A stretch of 64,000 nt of DNA from Alterinioella nitratireducens (GCF_013155465.1 NZ_JABJVX010000002.1:310001-374000), one strand, 5' to 3'; positions 25,769 through 34,890 are shown, counted from the first letter of the stretch. Notes: generated from the sequence alone by a model not told the origin. Made by a program: numbers and translations.

Positions 25769-27047
25769 AATCGAACGCGACCAGCGAGACATCGTCGGCA
25801 AATTCGGTCCGACCGGAAAAGTCCTGCACAGCCGTGACGATGGTCTCCAGCAACGCCTCGCCCTGATCCTCGGCGGTCCGGCGCAGGAGGGCCGCCAGCC
25901 CATCCTCGCCAAATTCCTCGCCCGCGCGGTTCTCGCATTCGGTGATGCCGTCGGAATAGAGCATCAGCCGGTCGCCGGGTTCAAGGTGGAAGGTGACGCT
26001 GTCGAACTGCGCCTCTTCCAGCAGGCCGATGGGCATCCCGCCTTCCCCGACCCAGGTGACCGCGCCACCTGGGCGCAGGACCGCCGGATGCGGATGGCCC
26101 GCCTGCACCATCTGGACGGCGCCCGTGGTCAGGTCCAGATAGGCCAGCGCGAGGGTGAAATAGAGGTCGGTCTCGATCTCCTCGAACATCATGCGGTTCA
26201 GCTTGGCGGCGACCCGGTCGGGTGGCAGCGCGTCCCAGGCCCCGCCGCGTTTCTGCACCATTGCGACGTTCTGCTCCGGTGCCGCCGTTCCCAGAAGGGC
26301 CGCCATGCGCGCCGCCAGCAGCGCCGAGGTCACGCCATGGCCCGAGACGTCCAGCGAGAAGAGGCCGATCCGGGTCGCGTCGATGGGAAAGAACCCGATC
26401 AGATCGCCGCCGACATGGCCGCTGGAACGCAGGGTCAGCGCGATCGAGCCGGTGTCGAATTGCCGGAACCGTTCCCGCACCAGCGTGTCCTGCAGGCGTT
26501 TCGCCTCCAGCAGGTCGCGGTCCAGCGCGTCATAGAGCCCCCGGATCTCGGCCAGGGTGCTGCGCACGCGCTGGTTCTGCCAGACCAGTTCGCGCTGCAT
26601 CTCGATGATGCGGATCCCGGCCCGCATCCGGGCGCGCAATTCATGCGGATCGACGGGCTTGGACACGAAATCATCGGCCCCCGCATCCAGGCCATGCGCA
26701 ATCTCGGCCTTTTCCGACTTGGAGGTGAGCAAGATGACATAGGCATAGCCTTCGCGCGGGGTTCGGCGGAAGGCACGGGTAAATTCGGGGCCGGTCATGC
26801 CGGGCATCATCCAGTCGGTCAGGATGATGGAGATGGAATGATCGGTCAGCGCCTCAAGCGCGTCGCCGGGGGTTTCGCAGACGGTGACGGGATGGCCCCA
26901 TCTGCGCAAGAGCGTGGCCAGTAGCCGCCGTTGCGCGCGACTGTCATCCAGCACCAGGACATGCGCCGGACCCGCCTGCATGGGCGGCCGGTCTACGGGT
27001 CTGATCTGAATCGCATCGTCCGGCACGTCTGGCCCCTTGACTACCAT
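25746..27047 (-). CDS. response regulator fused to PP2C/SpoIIE-type phosphatase (RsbU-like)
   Basis: About 433 aa. Residues 28-150 form a receiver domain with DD at 34-35, phosphoacceptor Asp78 in ILTDWMMPGMTG and Lys in FVSKPVDPHELR. A coiled-coil linker follows (about 155-195). The rest is a PPM-family serine phosphatase with GGDLIGFFPI, LFSLDVSGHGV, MLYSDGITECEN and the final ADDVSLVAFDF. Such proteins dephosphorylate anti-sigma-factor antagonists in partner-switching pathways. A histidine-phosphotransfer gene starts divergently 141 bases away and is a likely source of phosphate. The start at 27047 is chosen over a longer non-coding extension; an internal Met at residue 23 is also possible. 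Confidence 0.92.
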   Translation of the reverse strand: MVVKGPDVPDDAIQIRPVDRPPMQAGPAHVLVLDDSRAQRRLLATLLRRWGHPVTVCETPGDALEALTDHSISIILTDWMMPGMTGPEFTRAFRRTPREGYAYVILLTSKSEKAEIAHGLDAGADDFVSKPVDPHELRARMRAGIRIIEMQRELVWQNQRVRSTLAEIRGLYDALDRDLLEAKRLQDTLVRERFRQFDTGSIALTLRSSGHVGGDLIGFFPIDATRIGLFSLDVSGHGVTSALLAARMAALLGTAAPEQNVAMVQKRGGAWDALPPDRVAAKLNRMMFEEIETDLYFTLALAYLDLTTGAVQMVQAGHPHPAVLRPGGAVTWVGEGGMPIGLLEEAQFDSVTFHLEPGDRLMLYSDGITECENRAGEEFGEDGLAALLRRTAEDQGEALLETIVTAVQDFSGRTEFADDVSLVAFDFTGPSAA

Positions 27048-27188
27048 GTCGGTTCTTGTTGCCCGATATGTCTTAAGCCCTCGTGAATGATAAAATCCGA
27101 ACCAAACACCGCTGTCGCGGCAAGACCCTGTTAAGCTATGCAACCCTAGGCTGCGCCTTGGAGGGCGGCGATACATTAGGAGGGTGAC

Positions 27189-27509
27189 ATGATTGATCGA
27201 GCCCGATTGGCCGAATTGAAGCATGAGATCGGCGACGAGGATTTTGAGGAGGTGGCCGAGATTTTCCTGGAGGAAATGACCGAAACCCTGGATGCGCTGG
27301 CCGCGAACCCCCTCCTGGTGACGCCCGCGGCGTTTCACGGGCTGCGCGGGTCGGCCTCCAACCTGGGGTTTGCCGGGTTCGCCGCGGCCTGCAGCGAGGC
27401 GGAAAAACAGTGCCAGGCGGGGGACGCGGTCGATATAGCGGCGCTCGTCGCGCTCTTCCATACCTCGGTCGAGGCGGCGGCGGATGATCTGCCCGCGCAG
27501 GCGGCGTAG
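27189..27509 (+). CDS. Hpt (histidine phosphotransfer) domain protein
   Basis: A stand-alone 106-aa four-helix protein with the Hpt signature FHGLRGSASNLGFAGF, in which His50 is the phosphorylated residue. GGAGGG lies upstream of the ATG. It is divergent from the receiver-phosphatase gene, which suggests both belong to one phosphorelay, with this protein carrying phosphate from an unseen hybrid kinase to the receiver. It ends 11 bases from the convergent ilvA. Confidence 0.92.
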   Translation: MIDRARLAELKHEIGDEDFEEVAEIFLEEMTETLDALAANPLLVTPAAFHGLRGSASNLGFAGFAAACSEAEKQCQAGDAVDIAALVALFHTSVEAAADDLPAQAA

Positions 27510-27520
27510 AGGCTGGCGGC

Positions 27521-28768
27521 CTATATCATGAACTCCGCCAGAACCTCATCTTCGGTGATGTCGCGATAGGCAAAGCCGCGCTCGGTCATCTGCGCGAACA
27601 GCGTGTCGAAGCTCTCCGGCGCGCCGGATTCGATCCCGATCAGGACCGAGCCGAAATTGCGCGCCGATTTCTTGAGGTATTCGAACCGGGCGATATCCTG
27701 ATCCGGCCCCAGAAGCGCCAGAAAATCCTTGAGCGCGCCGGGGCGTTGCGGCAGGCGCAGGATGAAGTATTTCTTTACCCCCCGGTAGCGCATCGCGCGT
27801 TCCGCGACCTCTGGCAGGCGCTCGAAATCGAAATTCCCGCCCGAGGTGACGCAGACAATGGTCTGGCCCTGGATCACCGCGCCCAGATCAACCAGCGCGT
27901 CGATGGTCAGCGCGCCTGCCGGTTCCAGCACGATGCCCTCGATATTCAGCATTTCCTGGATGGTGACGCAGATGCGGTTTTCGGGCGCGATCAGCACATC
28001 GCCGGGATCGGTCTGACGCAAGACCTCGAAGGGCGTGTCGCCGATCCGGGCCACCGCCGCGCCATCGACGAAATTGTCAACGCGCGGCAGGGTGACGGGT
28101 TCGCCGGCCTTCAAGGCTGCGCTCAGGCTGGCCCCGCCGGCGGGCTCCACCAGCTTCAGCCGCGTGGGCGCGCCGATCCCGGCCAGGTAGGCGGTGACGC
28201 CCGAGGACAGCCCGCCGCCGCCGACCGGCAGCACCAGACGGTCCGGGGCCGACCCCAGCTGTTCGATCAGTTCCACCGCGACCGAGGCTTGCCCCTCCAT
28301 CACGTCGAGATCGTCGAAGGGCGACAGAAAATGCGCGCCGCTGGTGGCGCAGAACTCCTGCGCGGCGGCCAGCGTGTCGTCGAAATAGTCACCGACCAGC
28401 CGGATCTCGATGGCGTCGCCGCCGAAGACCTGCGTCTTGGCGATCTTCTGTTTGGGTGTCGTGACCGGCATGAAGATGGTGCCATGCCGGTTCAGGTGGC
28501 GGCAGACATAGGCCACCCCCTGCGCGTGGTTTCCCGCACTGGCGCAGACAAAGCTGTCCTGATCCGGATGCGCGGCCAGATGCTTGGCCATCGCGTTGAA
28601 GGCACCACGGATCTTGTAGCTGCGCACCGGCGACAGATCCTCGCGCTTGAGCCAGATCTCGGCCCCGAACCTCTCCGACAGGAAGGCGTTGCGCAGAAGC
28701 GGCGTGGGCGGAAAGAGGTCGCGCATCGCGTCCGTGGCGCGGCGCACATTTCCGGCGAACCCCGTCAT
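27521..28768 (-). CDS. ilvA: threonine ammonia-lyase
   Basis: PLP enzyme converting threonine to 2-oxobutanoate, committed step to isoleucine. The PLP lysine is in VRSYKIRGAFNAM (K52), the phosphate loop in LPVGGGGLSSGV, and CASAGNHAQGVAYVCR is the usual following motif. The C-terminal 80 residues (KYFILRLPQRPGALKDFLAL) form a single ACT-like regulatory domain, as in the short IlvA type. Length 415 aa. The ATG at 28768 overlaps the stop of the upstream membrane-protein gene by four bases. Confidence 0.95.
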   Translation of the reverse strand: MTGFAGNVRRATDAMRDLFPPTPLLRNAFLSERFGAEIWLKREDLSPVRSYKIRGAFNAMAKHLAAHPDQDSFVCASAGNHAQGVAYVCRHLNRHGTIFMPVTTPKQKIAKTQVFGGDAIEIRLVGDYFDDTLAAAQEFCATSGAHFLSPFDDLDVMEGQASVAVELIEQLGSAPDRLVLPVGGGGLSSGVTAYLAGIGAPTRLKLVEPAGGASLSAALKAGEPVTLPRVDNFVDGAAVARIGDTPFEVLRQTDPGDVLIAPENRICVTIQEMLNIEGIVLEPAGALTIDALVDLGAVIQGQTIVCVTSGGNFDFERLPEVAERAMRYRGVKKYFILRLPQRPGALKDFLALLGPDQDIARFEYLKKSARNFGSVLIGIESGAPESFDTLFAQMTERGFAYRDITEDEVLAEFMI

Positions 28769-29505
28769 GACAGGGACCGGCCCTCGATCTGCATTCCGTA
28801 GACGGTCGTCATCAGCGACAGGTTCAGCAGGATCTGGATCCAGTAGACCCCGGCCACCAGCACCAGCCCGACCAGCGTGCTGCCGAAGATCGCCTCGACC
28901 GCGCCGCTGAGGACAGTGATGGAAATGGCGATGATCACGATCGGCACCAGGATATCGGTCGAGACGGGCTTGGTCGCCTGCCAGGATTCCGCGATCCGCA
29001 TCTTCTCGCCCAATGCGGCGGCGGGCAGGATCAGCCCGATCCGCACCGCGACCCAGGAAATGCCCATAGCGATACCGATGGCGACGAACCAGATCACCAG
29101 CACCGATTGCGTGGCCAGGATCAAGGCCCCGGACGCGATGCCGATGGCCAGAACGATCAGGATCATCACCAGCACCAGGATGATCAGCCGCCCGATATAG
29201 GATTTCACGTTCTGCCCGTGCCATTGCGGCACGATGCCGGCCCCGTATTCCTCGCGCAGGACAAAACGGTGCCAGCCGACCGCGGCCCAGGCCGAGAGGA
29301 TCAGGTTGAGGATCGAGACCAGGAATATGAAACCGGGATATTCCGGCATCGGCATTCCGTCGGGGCCCGGCACCGTCTGCGCCGAAAGCCAGACCAGCAG
29401 CAGCATCGGGGCCGCCGTCAGGAACAGGGTCAGCCGAACCGCCTGCCCGAGGTTGCCGAACACCTGCCGCACCACATGCTGCAACATCTTGTAGCCATCA
29501 TCCAT
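28765..29505 (-). CDS. hypothetical multi-pass membrane protein
   Basis: A 246-aa product with about six hydrophobic segments (for example [20 protein letters not shown] and [20 protein letters not shown]) and a soluble N-terminal helix. The central part, [20 protein letters not shown] followed by [11 protein letters not shown], resembles a pattern I associate with roseobacter membrane proteins of unknown function. No transport or enzymatic motif is seen. It is coupled to ilvA by a four-base overlap, and divergent from argG. Confidence 0.75.
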   Translation of the reverse strand: MDDGYKMLQHVVRQVFGNLGQAVRLTLFLTAAPMLLLVWLSAQTVPGPDGMPMPEYPGFIFLVSILNLILSAWAAVGWHRFVLREEYGAGIVPQWHGQNVKSYIGRLIILVLVMILIVLAIGIASGALILATQSVLVIWFVAIGIAMGISWVAVRIGLILPAAALGEKMRIAESWQATKPVSTDILVPIVIIAISITVLSGAVEAIFGSTLVGLVLVAGVYWIQILLNLSLMTTVYGMQIEGRSLS

Positions 29506-29584
29506 CGCCGTCGCCCTCCTTGCTTCCCCCCTGAAAACCCGGTATCGCCCGCGCGGTCAATCTCATATTCCCGGAGTGCCTGAA

Positions 29585-30808
29585 ATGTCCGCGCCCAAGA
29601 AAGTCGTCCTTGCCTATTCCGGTGGCCTCGATACGTCGATCATCCTGAAATGGCTGCAGACGGAATATGGCTGCGAGGTCATTACCTTTACCGCCGATCT
29701 GGGCCAGGGCGAGGAGCTTGATCCGGCGCGCGAGAAAGCCGAGCTTCTGGGGATCAAGCGCGAGAATATCCATATCGAGGATGTGCGCGAGGAATTCGTG
29801 CGCGATTTCGTCTTCCCGATGTTCCGCGCCAATGCGGTTTATGAAGGGCAGTACCTGCTCGGCACCTCCATCGCGCGGCCGCTGATCTCCAAGCGGTTGG
29901 TGGAACTGGCCGCTGAACACGGCGCCGACGCGGTGGCGCATGGCGCGACCGGCAAGGGCAATGACCAGGTGCGGTTCGAACTGGCGGCCTATGCGCTCAA
30001 CCCTGATATCAAGGTGATCGCGCCGTGGCGGGAATGGGACCTGTCCAGCCGCACCAAGCTGCTGGATTTCGCCGAGAAGAACCAGATCCCCATTGCCAAG
30101 GACAAGCGCGGCGAGGCGCCGTTTTCCGTCGATGCGAACCTTCTGCACACCTCGTCCGAGGGCAAGGTGCTGGAAGACCCCGCCGTCGATGCGCCCGATT
30201 ACGTCTATCAGCGCACCGTGCATCCCGAGGACGCGCCCGACACCCCCGAATATGTCGAGATCGGGTTCGAGAAGGGCGATGCCGTCAGCATCAACGGCGA
30301 GGCGATGAGCCCCGCGACGATCCTCACCAAGCTGAACGAGCTTGGCGGCAAGCATGGCTGCGGGCGGCTGGACCTGGTCGAGGGGCGCTTTGTCGGCATG
30401 AAGTCACGCGGCATCTATGAGACGCCGGGCGGCACGTTGCTGCTTGAGGCGCATCGCGGGATCGAGAGCATCACCATGGATCGCGGCGCGATGCATCTGA
30501 AGGATGAGCTGATGCCGAAATACGCCGAGCTGATCTATAACGGCTTCTGGTTCAGCCCCGAGCGCGAGATGCTGCAAGCCGCGATCGACGCGAGCCAAGC
30601 TTACGTGACCGGCACGGTGCGGCTCAAGCTCTACAAGGGGCAGGCGCGCACCGTGGGCCGCTGGTCCGACTACTCGCTCTATTCCGAGGCGCATGTGACG
30701 TTTGAGGATGACGCGGGCGCCTATGACCAGAAGGACGCGGCGGGCTTCATCCAGTTGAACGCGCTGCGCCTGAAACTGCTGGCGGCCCGCAAGCGGCGGG
30801 TGGAGTGA
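29585..30808 (+). CDS. argG: argininosuccinate synthase
   Basis: Joins citrulline and aspartate with ATP, penultimate step of arginine synthesis. The N-terminal P-loop-like motif is [18 protein letters not shown]; citrulline- and aspartate-binding stretches [18 protein letters not shown] and [16 protein letters not shown] are present. The 407-aa length is normal. I take ATG 29585 (MSAPKKVV) with GGAG nine bases upstream rather than the in-frame GTG three codons before. The stop overlaps the following GNAT start by one base. Confidence 0.97.
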   Translation: MSAPKKVVLAYSGGLDTSIILKWLQTEYGCEVITFTADLGQGEELDPAREKAELLGIKRENIHIEDVREEFVRDFVFPMFRANAVYEGQYLLGTSIARPLISKRLVELAAEHGADAVAHGATGKGNDQVRFELAAYALNPDIKVIAPWREWDLSSRTKLLDFAEKNQIPIAKDKRGEAPFSVDANLLHTSSEGKVLEDPAVDAPDYVYQRTVHPEDAPDTPEYVEIGFEKGDAVSINGEAMSPATILTKLNELGGKHGCGRLDLVEGRFVGMKSRGIYETPGGTLLLEAHRGIESITMDRGAMHLKDELMPKYAELIYNGFWFSPEREMLQAAIDASQAYVTGTVRLKLYKGQARTVGRWSDYSLYSEAHVTFEDDAGAYDQKDAAGFIQLNALRLKLLAARKRRVE

Positions 30809-31269
30809 TGGCGCTGGAGCGCCGCAGGGTCGAGAAGGACCACCTGCGCGCGCTCTTCCGGCTGAAGGTGGCCGAGGATCAGGCGGGTCTGGTCGCGCCG
30901 AACGAAATCACATTGGCGCAGGCGGCCTATGAGGCGGGCTCGCATGTCTGGGGCCTCTGGGAGGGCGACACTGCCGTTGGTCTCATGGCCATGATCCACC
31001 CGCATGAGGCGGGCGGCATGGAAGAGGGCGAAGACCCCGATGCCGCCTATATCTGGCGGCTGATGATCGGGGCGGAGTATCAAGGCAAGGGCCATGGCCG
31101 TGCCGCGCTGGACCTGGCCATCGGGCAGGGCCGCGACTGGGGCTTGCCGCGCATTGCCCTGTCGGTGGTGCAGGCCGATAACAGCGCTATCGCCATGTAT
31201 GAGGCGGCAGGGTTCCGGCGGACGGGCAAGATCATCGAGGATGAGATCGTCCTGTCGCGCGACCTGTGA
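30808..31269 (+). CDS. GNAT-family N-acetyltransferase
   Basis: A 153-aa acetyltransferase with the acetyl-CoA motif RLMIGAEYQGKGHGRAALDL (Q/R-x-x-G-x-G/A loop) and the C-terminal NSAIAMYEAAGFRRTGK helix-strand typical of the fold. The ATG at 30808 overlaps the argG TGA by one base (TGATG), so it is coupled to arginine synthesis, but the acceptor substrate cannot be inferred. Residues 40-55 (GSHVWGLWEGDTAVGLMA) form the usual beta-bulge region. Confidence 0.9.
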   Translation: MALERRRVEKDHLRALFRLKVAEDQAGLVAPNEITLAQAAYEAGSHVWGLWEGDTAVGLMAMIHPHEAGGMEEGEDPDAAYIWRLMIGAEYQGKGHGRAALDLAIGQGRDWGLPRIALSVVQADNSAIAMYEAAGFRRTGKIIEDEIVLSRDL

Positions 31270-31344
31270 GCCCTTCGCCGCAACGTCATCATTGACGCGG
31301 GGCCGCGCGCGGCGCTCACTGATGCAACCCCGCGAAGGAAGCCC

Positions 31345-31641
31345 ATGCCACCCATGACCCTTACCGAAATATCCGCGCTGATCGGGCGCGGCCTGTCCAC
31401 CAGCAGCTTTACCGACAGCCTGAAATTCGATTGCGGCGCGGATGGCGTGATCGTCATCGCCGACAAGACCGTGTCGCTTGAGGATGCCCCGACCGACTGC
31501 ACCCTGAGCATCAGCCGCGAGAACCTGCAAAAGCTGATCTTCGGCAAGCTCAACCCGATGACGGGCGTGATGATGGGCAAGCTGAAGGTCTCGGGCGATG
31601 CAACCGTCGCGCTGAAACTGGGGCAGCTTCTGAAGGCATGA
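31345..31641 (+). CDS. SCP2 sterol-binding domain protein
   Basis: A 98-aa single SCP2 domain, the small lipid- or CoA-binding fold. The family core DCTLSISRENLQKLIFGKLN is followed by PMTGVMMGKLKVSGDATVAL, which matches the conserved P-x-x-A-F/M-x-x-G-K-L-K-V-x-G-D block. GAAGGA precedes the ATG. It is followed at once by a hairpin terminator shared with the convergent DUF7282-like gene. Confidence 0.9.
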   Translation: MPPMTLTEISALIGRGLSTSSFTDSLKFDCGADGVIVIADKTVSLEDAPTDCTLSISRENLQKLIFGKLNPMTGVMMGKLKVSGDATVALKLGQLLKA

Positions 31642-31645
31642 AAAA

Positions 31646-31670
31646 GGCCCGCGCCGGGACGACGCGGGCC
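31646..31670 (-). terminator. rho-independent terminator
   Basis: An 8-bp GC stem (GGCCCGCG / CGCGGGCC) with a 9-base loop is flanked on its left by AAAAA. Read on the minus strand this gives a stem followed by TTTTT, a canonical terminator for the gene ending at 31696. On the plus strand it lacks a T run but could still slow transcription past the SCP2 gene. Confidence 0.8.
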
Positions 31671-31695
31671 AAGACAGCCGAACCAGGGTGGGGGC

Positions 31696-32109
31696 TTATT
31701 CGGCCGTGATCGTGGCCATCACAAGGTCGCCGTCCTGACGGATCGGGCCGTCTTCCGAGGCGCCGAGGGTATACTCGAAAACGCCGGTCGACATGCCGCC
31801 ATCCTCGCCGTGAACCATCAGCATCAGCATGTCGCCCGAGGCAACGTCCTCGGTCAGGATCGCGGTGACATCCATGTTTTCGCCTTCGCCAAGCGGCGCG
31901 TGGCCGACGACGGGGCCGGGGGCCATCTCTGCGTCGGTGCGGTGGACGACCAGCCAGCCATTGGCGGGCGCGATCACGCTATCGGCGGAAACGGTGCCGC
32001 CCGAGGTATCCTGATCCGACGCGGTGACGGCGGGCGCCATCGCGTGGGCCGCGGCAAAGGCTGCGGCGGCGGACAGGCAAAGGGCGGTGGTTGCGATAAT
32101 GGTCTTCAT
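31696..32109 (-). CDS. secreted DUF7282-like domain protein
   Basis: A 137-aa protein with a clear signal peptide (KTIIATTALCLSAAAAFAAA, cleavage near residue 20-23). A beta-rich domain follows: ANGWLVVHRTDAEMAPGPVV, then GENMDVTAILTEDVASGDML and VFEYTLG. That pattern resembles DUF7282-type domains in exported proteins of unknown role. The ATG at 32109 has GGGAGATC upstream. Periplasmic or extracellular; function unknown. Confidence 0.75.
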   Translation of the reverse strand: MKTIIATTALCLSAAAAFAAAHAMAPAVTASDQDTSGGTVSADSVIAPANGWLVVHRTDAEMAPGPVVGHAPLGEGENMDVTAILTEDVASGDMLMLMVHGEDGGMSTGVFEYTLGASEDGPIRQDGDLVMATITAE

Positions 32110-32226
32110 GGTTGATCTCCCGTGTCTGTAAGGCACGCATTCAGGGCGTGCGATACAGGCAGACACGAAAGAGCCGCGGAGAGAGTTTCACCGGCGCCGG
32201 ATTTTTTTTGGGCCTTGGCGCGCGCG

Positions 32227-32742
32227 TCAGTGCCCGCGCAGAAACTCCTCCTCGCCCATGACGCGCGACAGCCGTGTGCGGTCAAAGTCGATATGGACGA
32301 TGCGGCTGGTGCTGTTGTCGTCGGCGACGCGGCGGAACCAGAACTGATCCTCGCTGAAATTGCCGCGCTGCATGATCCAGCGCACCATCGAGGCGGTCAG
32401 CCCCTTGTAGGGCGCGATCAGGTCGATGATCCACAGACGGTCGCCCGATTGCCAATCCTCCGGCTCAAGCGCCTCGCCGGTGATCATCTTTTCCTCGGCC
32501 TCGCCGTTCAGCCAGCCCCAGGTGAACATGCCGCGCGGCACGTCGTCGAACCGGAAGATACGAAACTGGCCAAGCTCGATCGCCGGTTCGAAATAGGTCC
32601 GCAGCAGGCTGACCTGCATCCGCGTGTGGCGTGGTGACCGGAAGGCCAGGAACATCACATCGCCATAAACCCCCAGCTTGTCGCGCGAGGGGCGTTCCAG
32701 TGGCGGCAGCGTTGCGCCGGTGGTGTCGGTCCGGGCGTTCAT
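32227..32742 (-). CDS. toxin-activating lysine acyltransferase (HlyC family)
   Basis: HlyC-type enzymes transfer a fatty acyl group from acyl carrier protein to internal lysines of RTX toxins. This 171-aa protein aligns through its length with HlyC: FRSPRHTRMQVSLL contains the catalytic His (H39, equivalent to HlyC His23). PAIELGQFRIFRFDDVPRG and LEPEDWQSGDRLWI match the conserved middle. IIDLIAPYKG holds the Asp (D107, equivalent to Asp92). Its ATG overlaps the stop of the upstream Hint-domain gene by four bases. No RTX toxin with glycine-rich nonapeptide repeats is in the window, so its substrate is open; the coupled Hint protein is a candidate. Confidence 0.9.
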   Translation of the reverse strand: MNARTDTTGATLPPLERPSRDKLGVYGDVMFLAFRSPRHTRMQVSLLRTYFEPAIELGQFRIFRFDDVPRGMFTWGWLNGEAEEKMITGEALEPEDWQSGDRLWIIDLIAPYKGLTASMVRWIMQRGNFSEDQFWFRRVADDNSTSRIVHIDFDRTRLSRVMGEEEFLRGH

Positions 32743-33677
32743 GACGCGTCCGCCAGCATCGCCGCCTCCCAGACCTTGAGGGCGGGGCGGGTGACGGGCG
32801 GGCGGTCTGCGTCCGATTGCAAGGTGGGGAAGAGGGCGAACAGTTCCTCGCGCACGTCGTCTTCGAGGCCGCAGAGCGTGTAATCGCCGGGATGGAAGCT
32901 CTCGGTGGGGGTGTTCTCGGTGTAGATGACCTCGTGATTGTCGAAGAGCAGGTGGAAATATTCGACCTCCTCCGCCTGGGTATCGACGCGGATCGAGTGA
33001 TCGTTGACCAGCCCCTTGGCGGGGGCAAGCACCTGCGCCTCGCCGAACAGCAGATCGGCGCGCCAGTCATCCAGGTAGATCCGGTGCTGCGGCGAAACCA
33101 CAAGGTCGCGGGCGGGCCGTGCGGGGCCGAAAGCATCCTGTGCGATGCGAACCGGGCGCAGGCTGGGGTCGGCCGCAAGCGCCGCGCGGTCCAGCCTGCG
33201 CGAGCCGATCCAGCGCACCCGCTGCGGCGGGCCGTCCAGGGTGCGGACAAGATCGCCCGTGGCCAGGGTTTCAACGGCCACCGGGCCCTCGGGCGTGTCG
33301 ATCATGGTGCCGCGTGCGACACAGATCAGGATGTTGATCGTGACCGTGTCATCGTCGGAATTGCCGCCGCTCGTGCCCACGATGGTGAAGCTGACCACCT
33401 GGTCGCTGCCAGACTGGATGACTGCCGAACGGTCCACGGTGAAGGTGTATTCGCCCGTCACCGTGTTGAAGCTGAGCGTGCCCCAAGCCGTTGTATTGAA
33501 GGCGGAAAAGCTGTAGCCGCCGGTCGCTTCGCCCTGGCTGTTGCCGGAGGTGAGCGAGACGACGTCGAAATCGCCGCTGATCGTGGTCGCGGAGGGATCG
33601 CTCAGATCGAGCGTGAGGCCCCAATCATTGGGGCCGCCGGTGGCGTTGCCACTGACATCTGCAATATTGTAACCCAT
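32739..33677 (-). CDS. Hint-domain (Hint_2) protein 1
   Basis: A 312-aa protein. Residues 1-115 are a beta-rich, cadherin/VCBS-like domain (GEYTFTVDRSAVIQSGSDQV). The Hint_2 domain begins at Cys119 in ILICVARGTMIDTPEGPVAV and continues with VRWIGSRRL, VVSPQHRIYL and VEYFHLLFDNHEVIYTE, ending about residue 290. Hint folds are autoprocessing modules (hedgehog/intein type) with the Cys as nucleophile. No signal peptide is present. It is translationally coupled to the downstream HlyC-type acyltransferase. It is one of four Hint proteins within 14 kb. Confidence 0.88.
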   Translation of the reverse strand: MGYNIADVSGNATGGPNDWGLTLDLSDPSATTISGDFDVVSLTSGNSQGEATGGYSFSAFNTTAWGTLSFNTVTGEYTFTVDRSAVIQSGSDQVVSFTIVGTSGGNSDDDTVTINILICVARGTMIDTPEGPVAVETLATGDLVRTLDGPPQRVRWIGSRRLDRAALAADPSLRPVRIAQDAFGPARPARDLVVSPQHRIYLDDWRADLLFGEAQVLAPAKGLVNDHSIRVDTQAEEVEYFHLLFDNHEVIYTENTPTESFHPGDYTLCGLEDDVREELFALFPTLQSDADRPPVTRPALKVWEAAMLADAS

Positions 33678-33774
33678 GATACGCCTGTAAGTCTTCGACT
33701 GCACGAGTGCCGCGATTTTGCGGTCATTGGGGGCAGTTCATCACAGAAATCTGGCGTTTGAAAGGCAACCGGCG

Positions 33775-34497
33775 TCAAACGGGGTCGGGTGCGGCGGAAA
33801 GCAGCGCGTGACGGCGCAGGTGGTCGTAGCAGGGCATGGCGCGGGCCAGGAGGGCAGCATCCGCGCCGGTCAGGTCCGGCAGCGCGCCCTCGGCTCCGGC
33901 AAAGCCCGTGCTGGCATGGATCGCGCCATACCAGTGCCTGGCCCAGATGCCGTCGCTGGCGTGGCCACCGGCGGGCCATTCCAGCATTTTCCCGGTGAAA
34001 TCGAGACCGATCGCGGCGCAGAGTTCTTGCAGCATTTTCCGTGGGTTGGCGCGGATGTCATGGCTGTCGATGACGATGCCGCCGAGCCGGTCGAAAAGCG
34101 CCACCTGTTGCGGAAATCCGAGGTCTTCCAGCGTCGCGTTGCCCCGTTTCGCACCATAGGAGGCGATGACGCGGGCGGGGTGGCGGATCAGGTGGACATG
34201 GGTGCAGTTCGCGGCCCAATCCATCGGGAATCCGTCCAGCATGTGATGCGGCATCTGCTTCATATAATGATGTTTTTTGCCCTCGGGCACCGGCCCGGCG
34301 CAGCGCGCGGCGACCTTGTCGGGGTCGCTTTCATGGGCGGCGATGATCTCGTCCGCCAAGGGGTGATCCGAGCCGCTTTCCTTGAGATAGGCGGCGTAGA
34401 AAGGCTCGTCCCAGACCGCGCAATCGCCGCGTGCGGCGAAGGCATACATCATCGCGGTCGAAAGGTTCCTCGGCCCGCTCCACATGGCGATTTTCAT
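33775..34497 (-). CDS. sulfotransferase-like P-loop protein
   Basis: A 240-aa protein opening with MKIAMWSGPRNLSTAMMYAF, a P-loop-like PAPS-binding start (SGPRNxST in place of the usual GxxRSGT). VHLIRHPARVIASYGAKRG matches the second, 3'-phosphate-binding motif of sulfotransferases (R-x-P-x-x-x-x-x-S). The acceptor is unknown. I use the ATG at 34497; the frame extends upstream without a better start. It lies 97 bases upstream of the Hint 1 start on the same strand. Confidence 0.82.
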   Translation of the reverse strand: MKIAMWSGPRNLSTAMMYAFAARGDCAVWDEPFYAAYLKESGSDHPLADEIIAAHESDPDKVAARCAGPVPEGKKHHYMKQMPHHMLDGFPMDWAANCTHVHLIRHPARVIASYGAKRGNATLEDLGFPQQVALFDRLGGIVIDSHDIRANPRKMLQELCAAIGLDFTGKMLEWPAGGHASDGIWARHWYGAIHASTGFAGAEGALPDLTGADAALLARAMPCYDHLRRHALLSAAPDPV

Positions 34498-34659
34498 GAT
34501 GCACCCCCTGTACACCCCCCGATGCACCCCCCGTGCATACGCGGGTGGCCCGCGTCCTCGCGTCGGATCACCCGCGCGTGATCTCACACGGGTTTGCGTT
34601 GTGTTTCAAGATGCGCCGCCCGCAGGATGGGGCGAGAGCGCTGAAACGGGAGGTTCGTC

Positions 34660-34890
34660 ATGCCGCGCATTCGCATCAAAGAGAAGGTCAGGACAACCGC
34701 GCTGGGCCTTGCCATCGTGCTCGGCGTCATTGTCCATGGCAGCCGCGCCCATGCCGGGGAGATACGCGGCACGGCCGTCGCGGGCGGCTGTTTCCTGTGC
34801 GTCGAGAGCGATTTCAAATCGGTGCCGGGTGTGGTCGGGGTGGTGGCCGAGCTCTGGGGCGATGCCGTGCCGGTTGCGGGCGATCATTGA
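34660..34890 (+). pseudogene. msrA: truncated peptide methionine sulfoxide reductase A
   Basis: After a hydrophobic leader (ALGLAIVLGVIVHGSRAHAG, signal-like) the sequence GTAVAGGCFLCVESDFKSVP followed by GVVGVVAELWGDAV resembles the first part of MsrA, where the catalytic Cys sits in AGGCFWCVE. The Trp is replaced by Leu, and the frame ends after 76 residues instead of about 170-200. No other frame nearby continues the MsrA domain, so the remainder appears deleted. A good ribosome site (GGGAGG) remains. It may be a decayed gene or a short exported remnant. Confidence 0.65.

Noticed and set aside
32227-33677. Calling the Hint 1/acyltransferase pair an RTX toxin operon
   Set aside because: No glycine-rich GGxGxD nonapeptide repeats or pore-forming domain in Hint 1, and no type I secretion ATPase/adaptor pair next to it.
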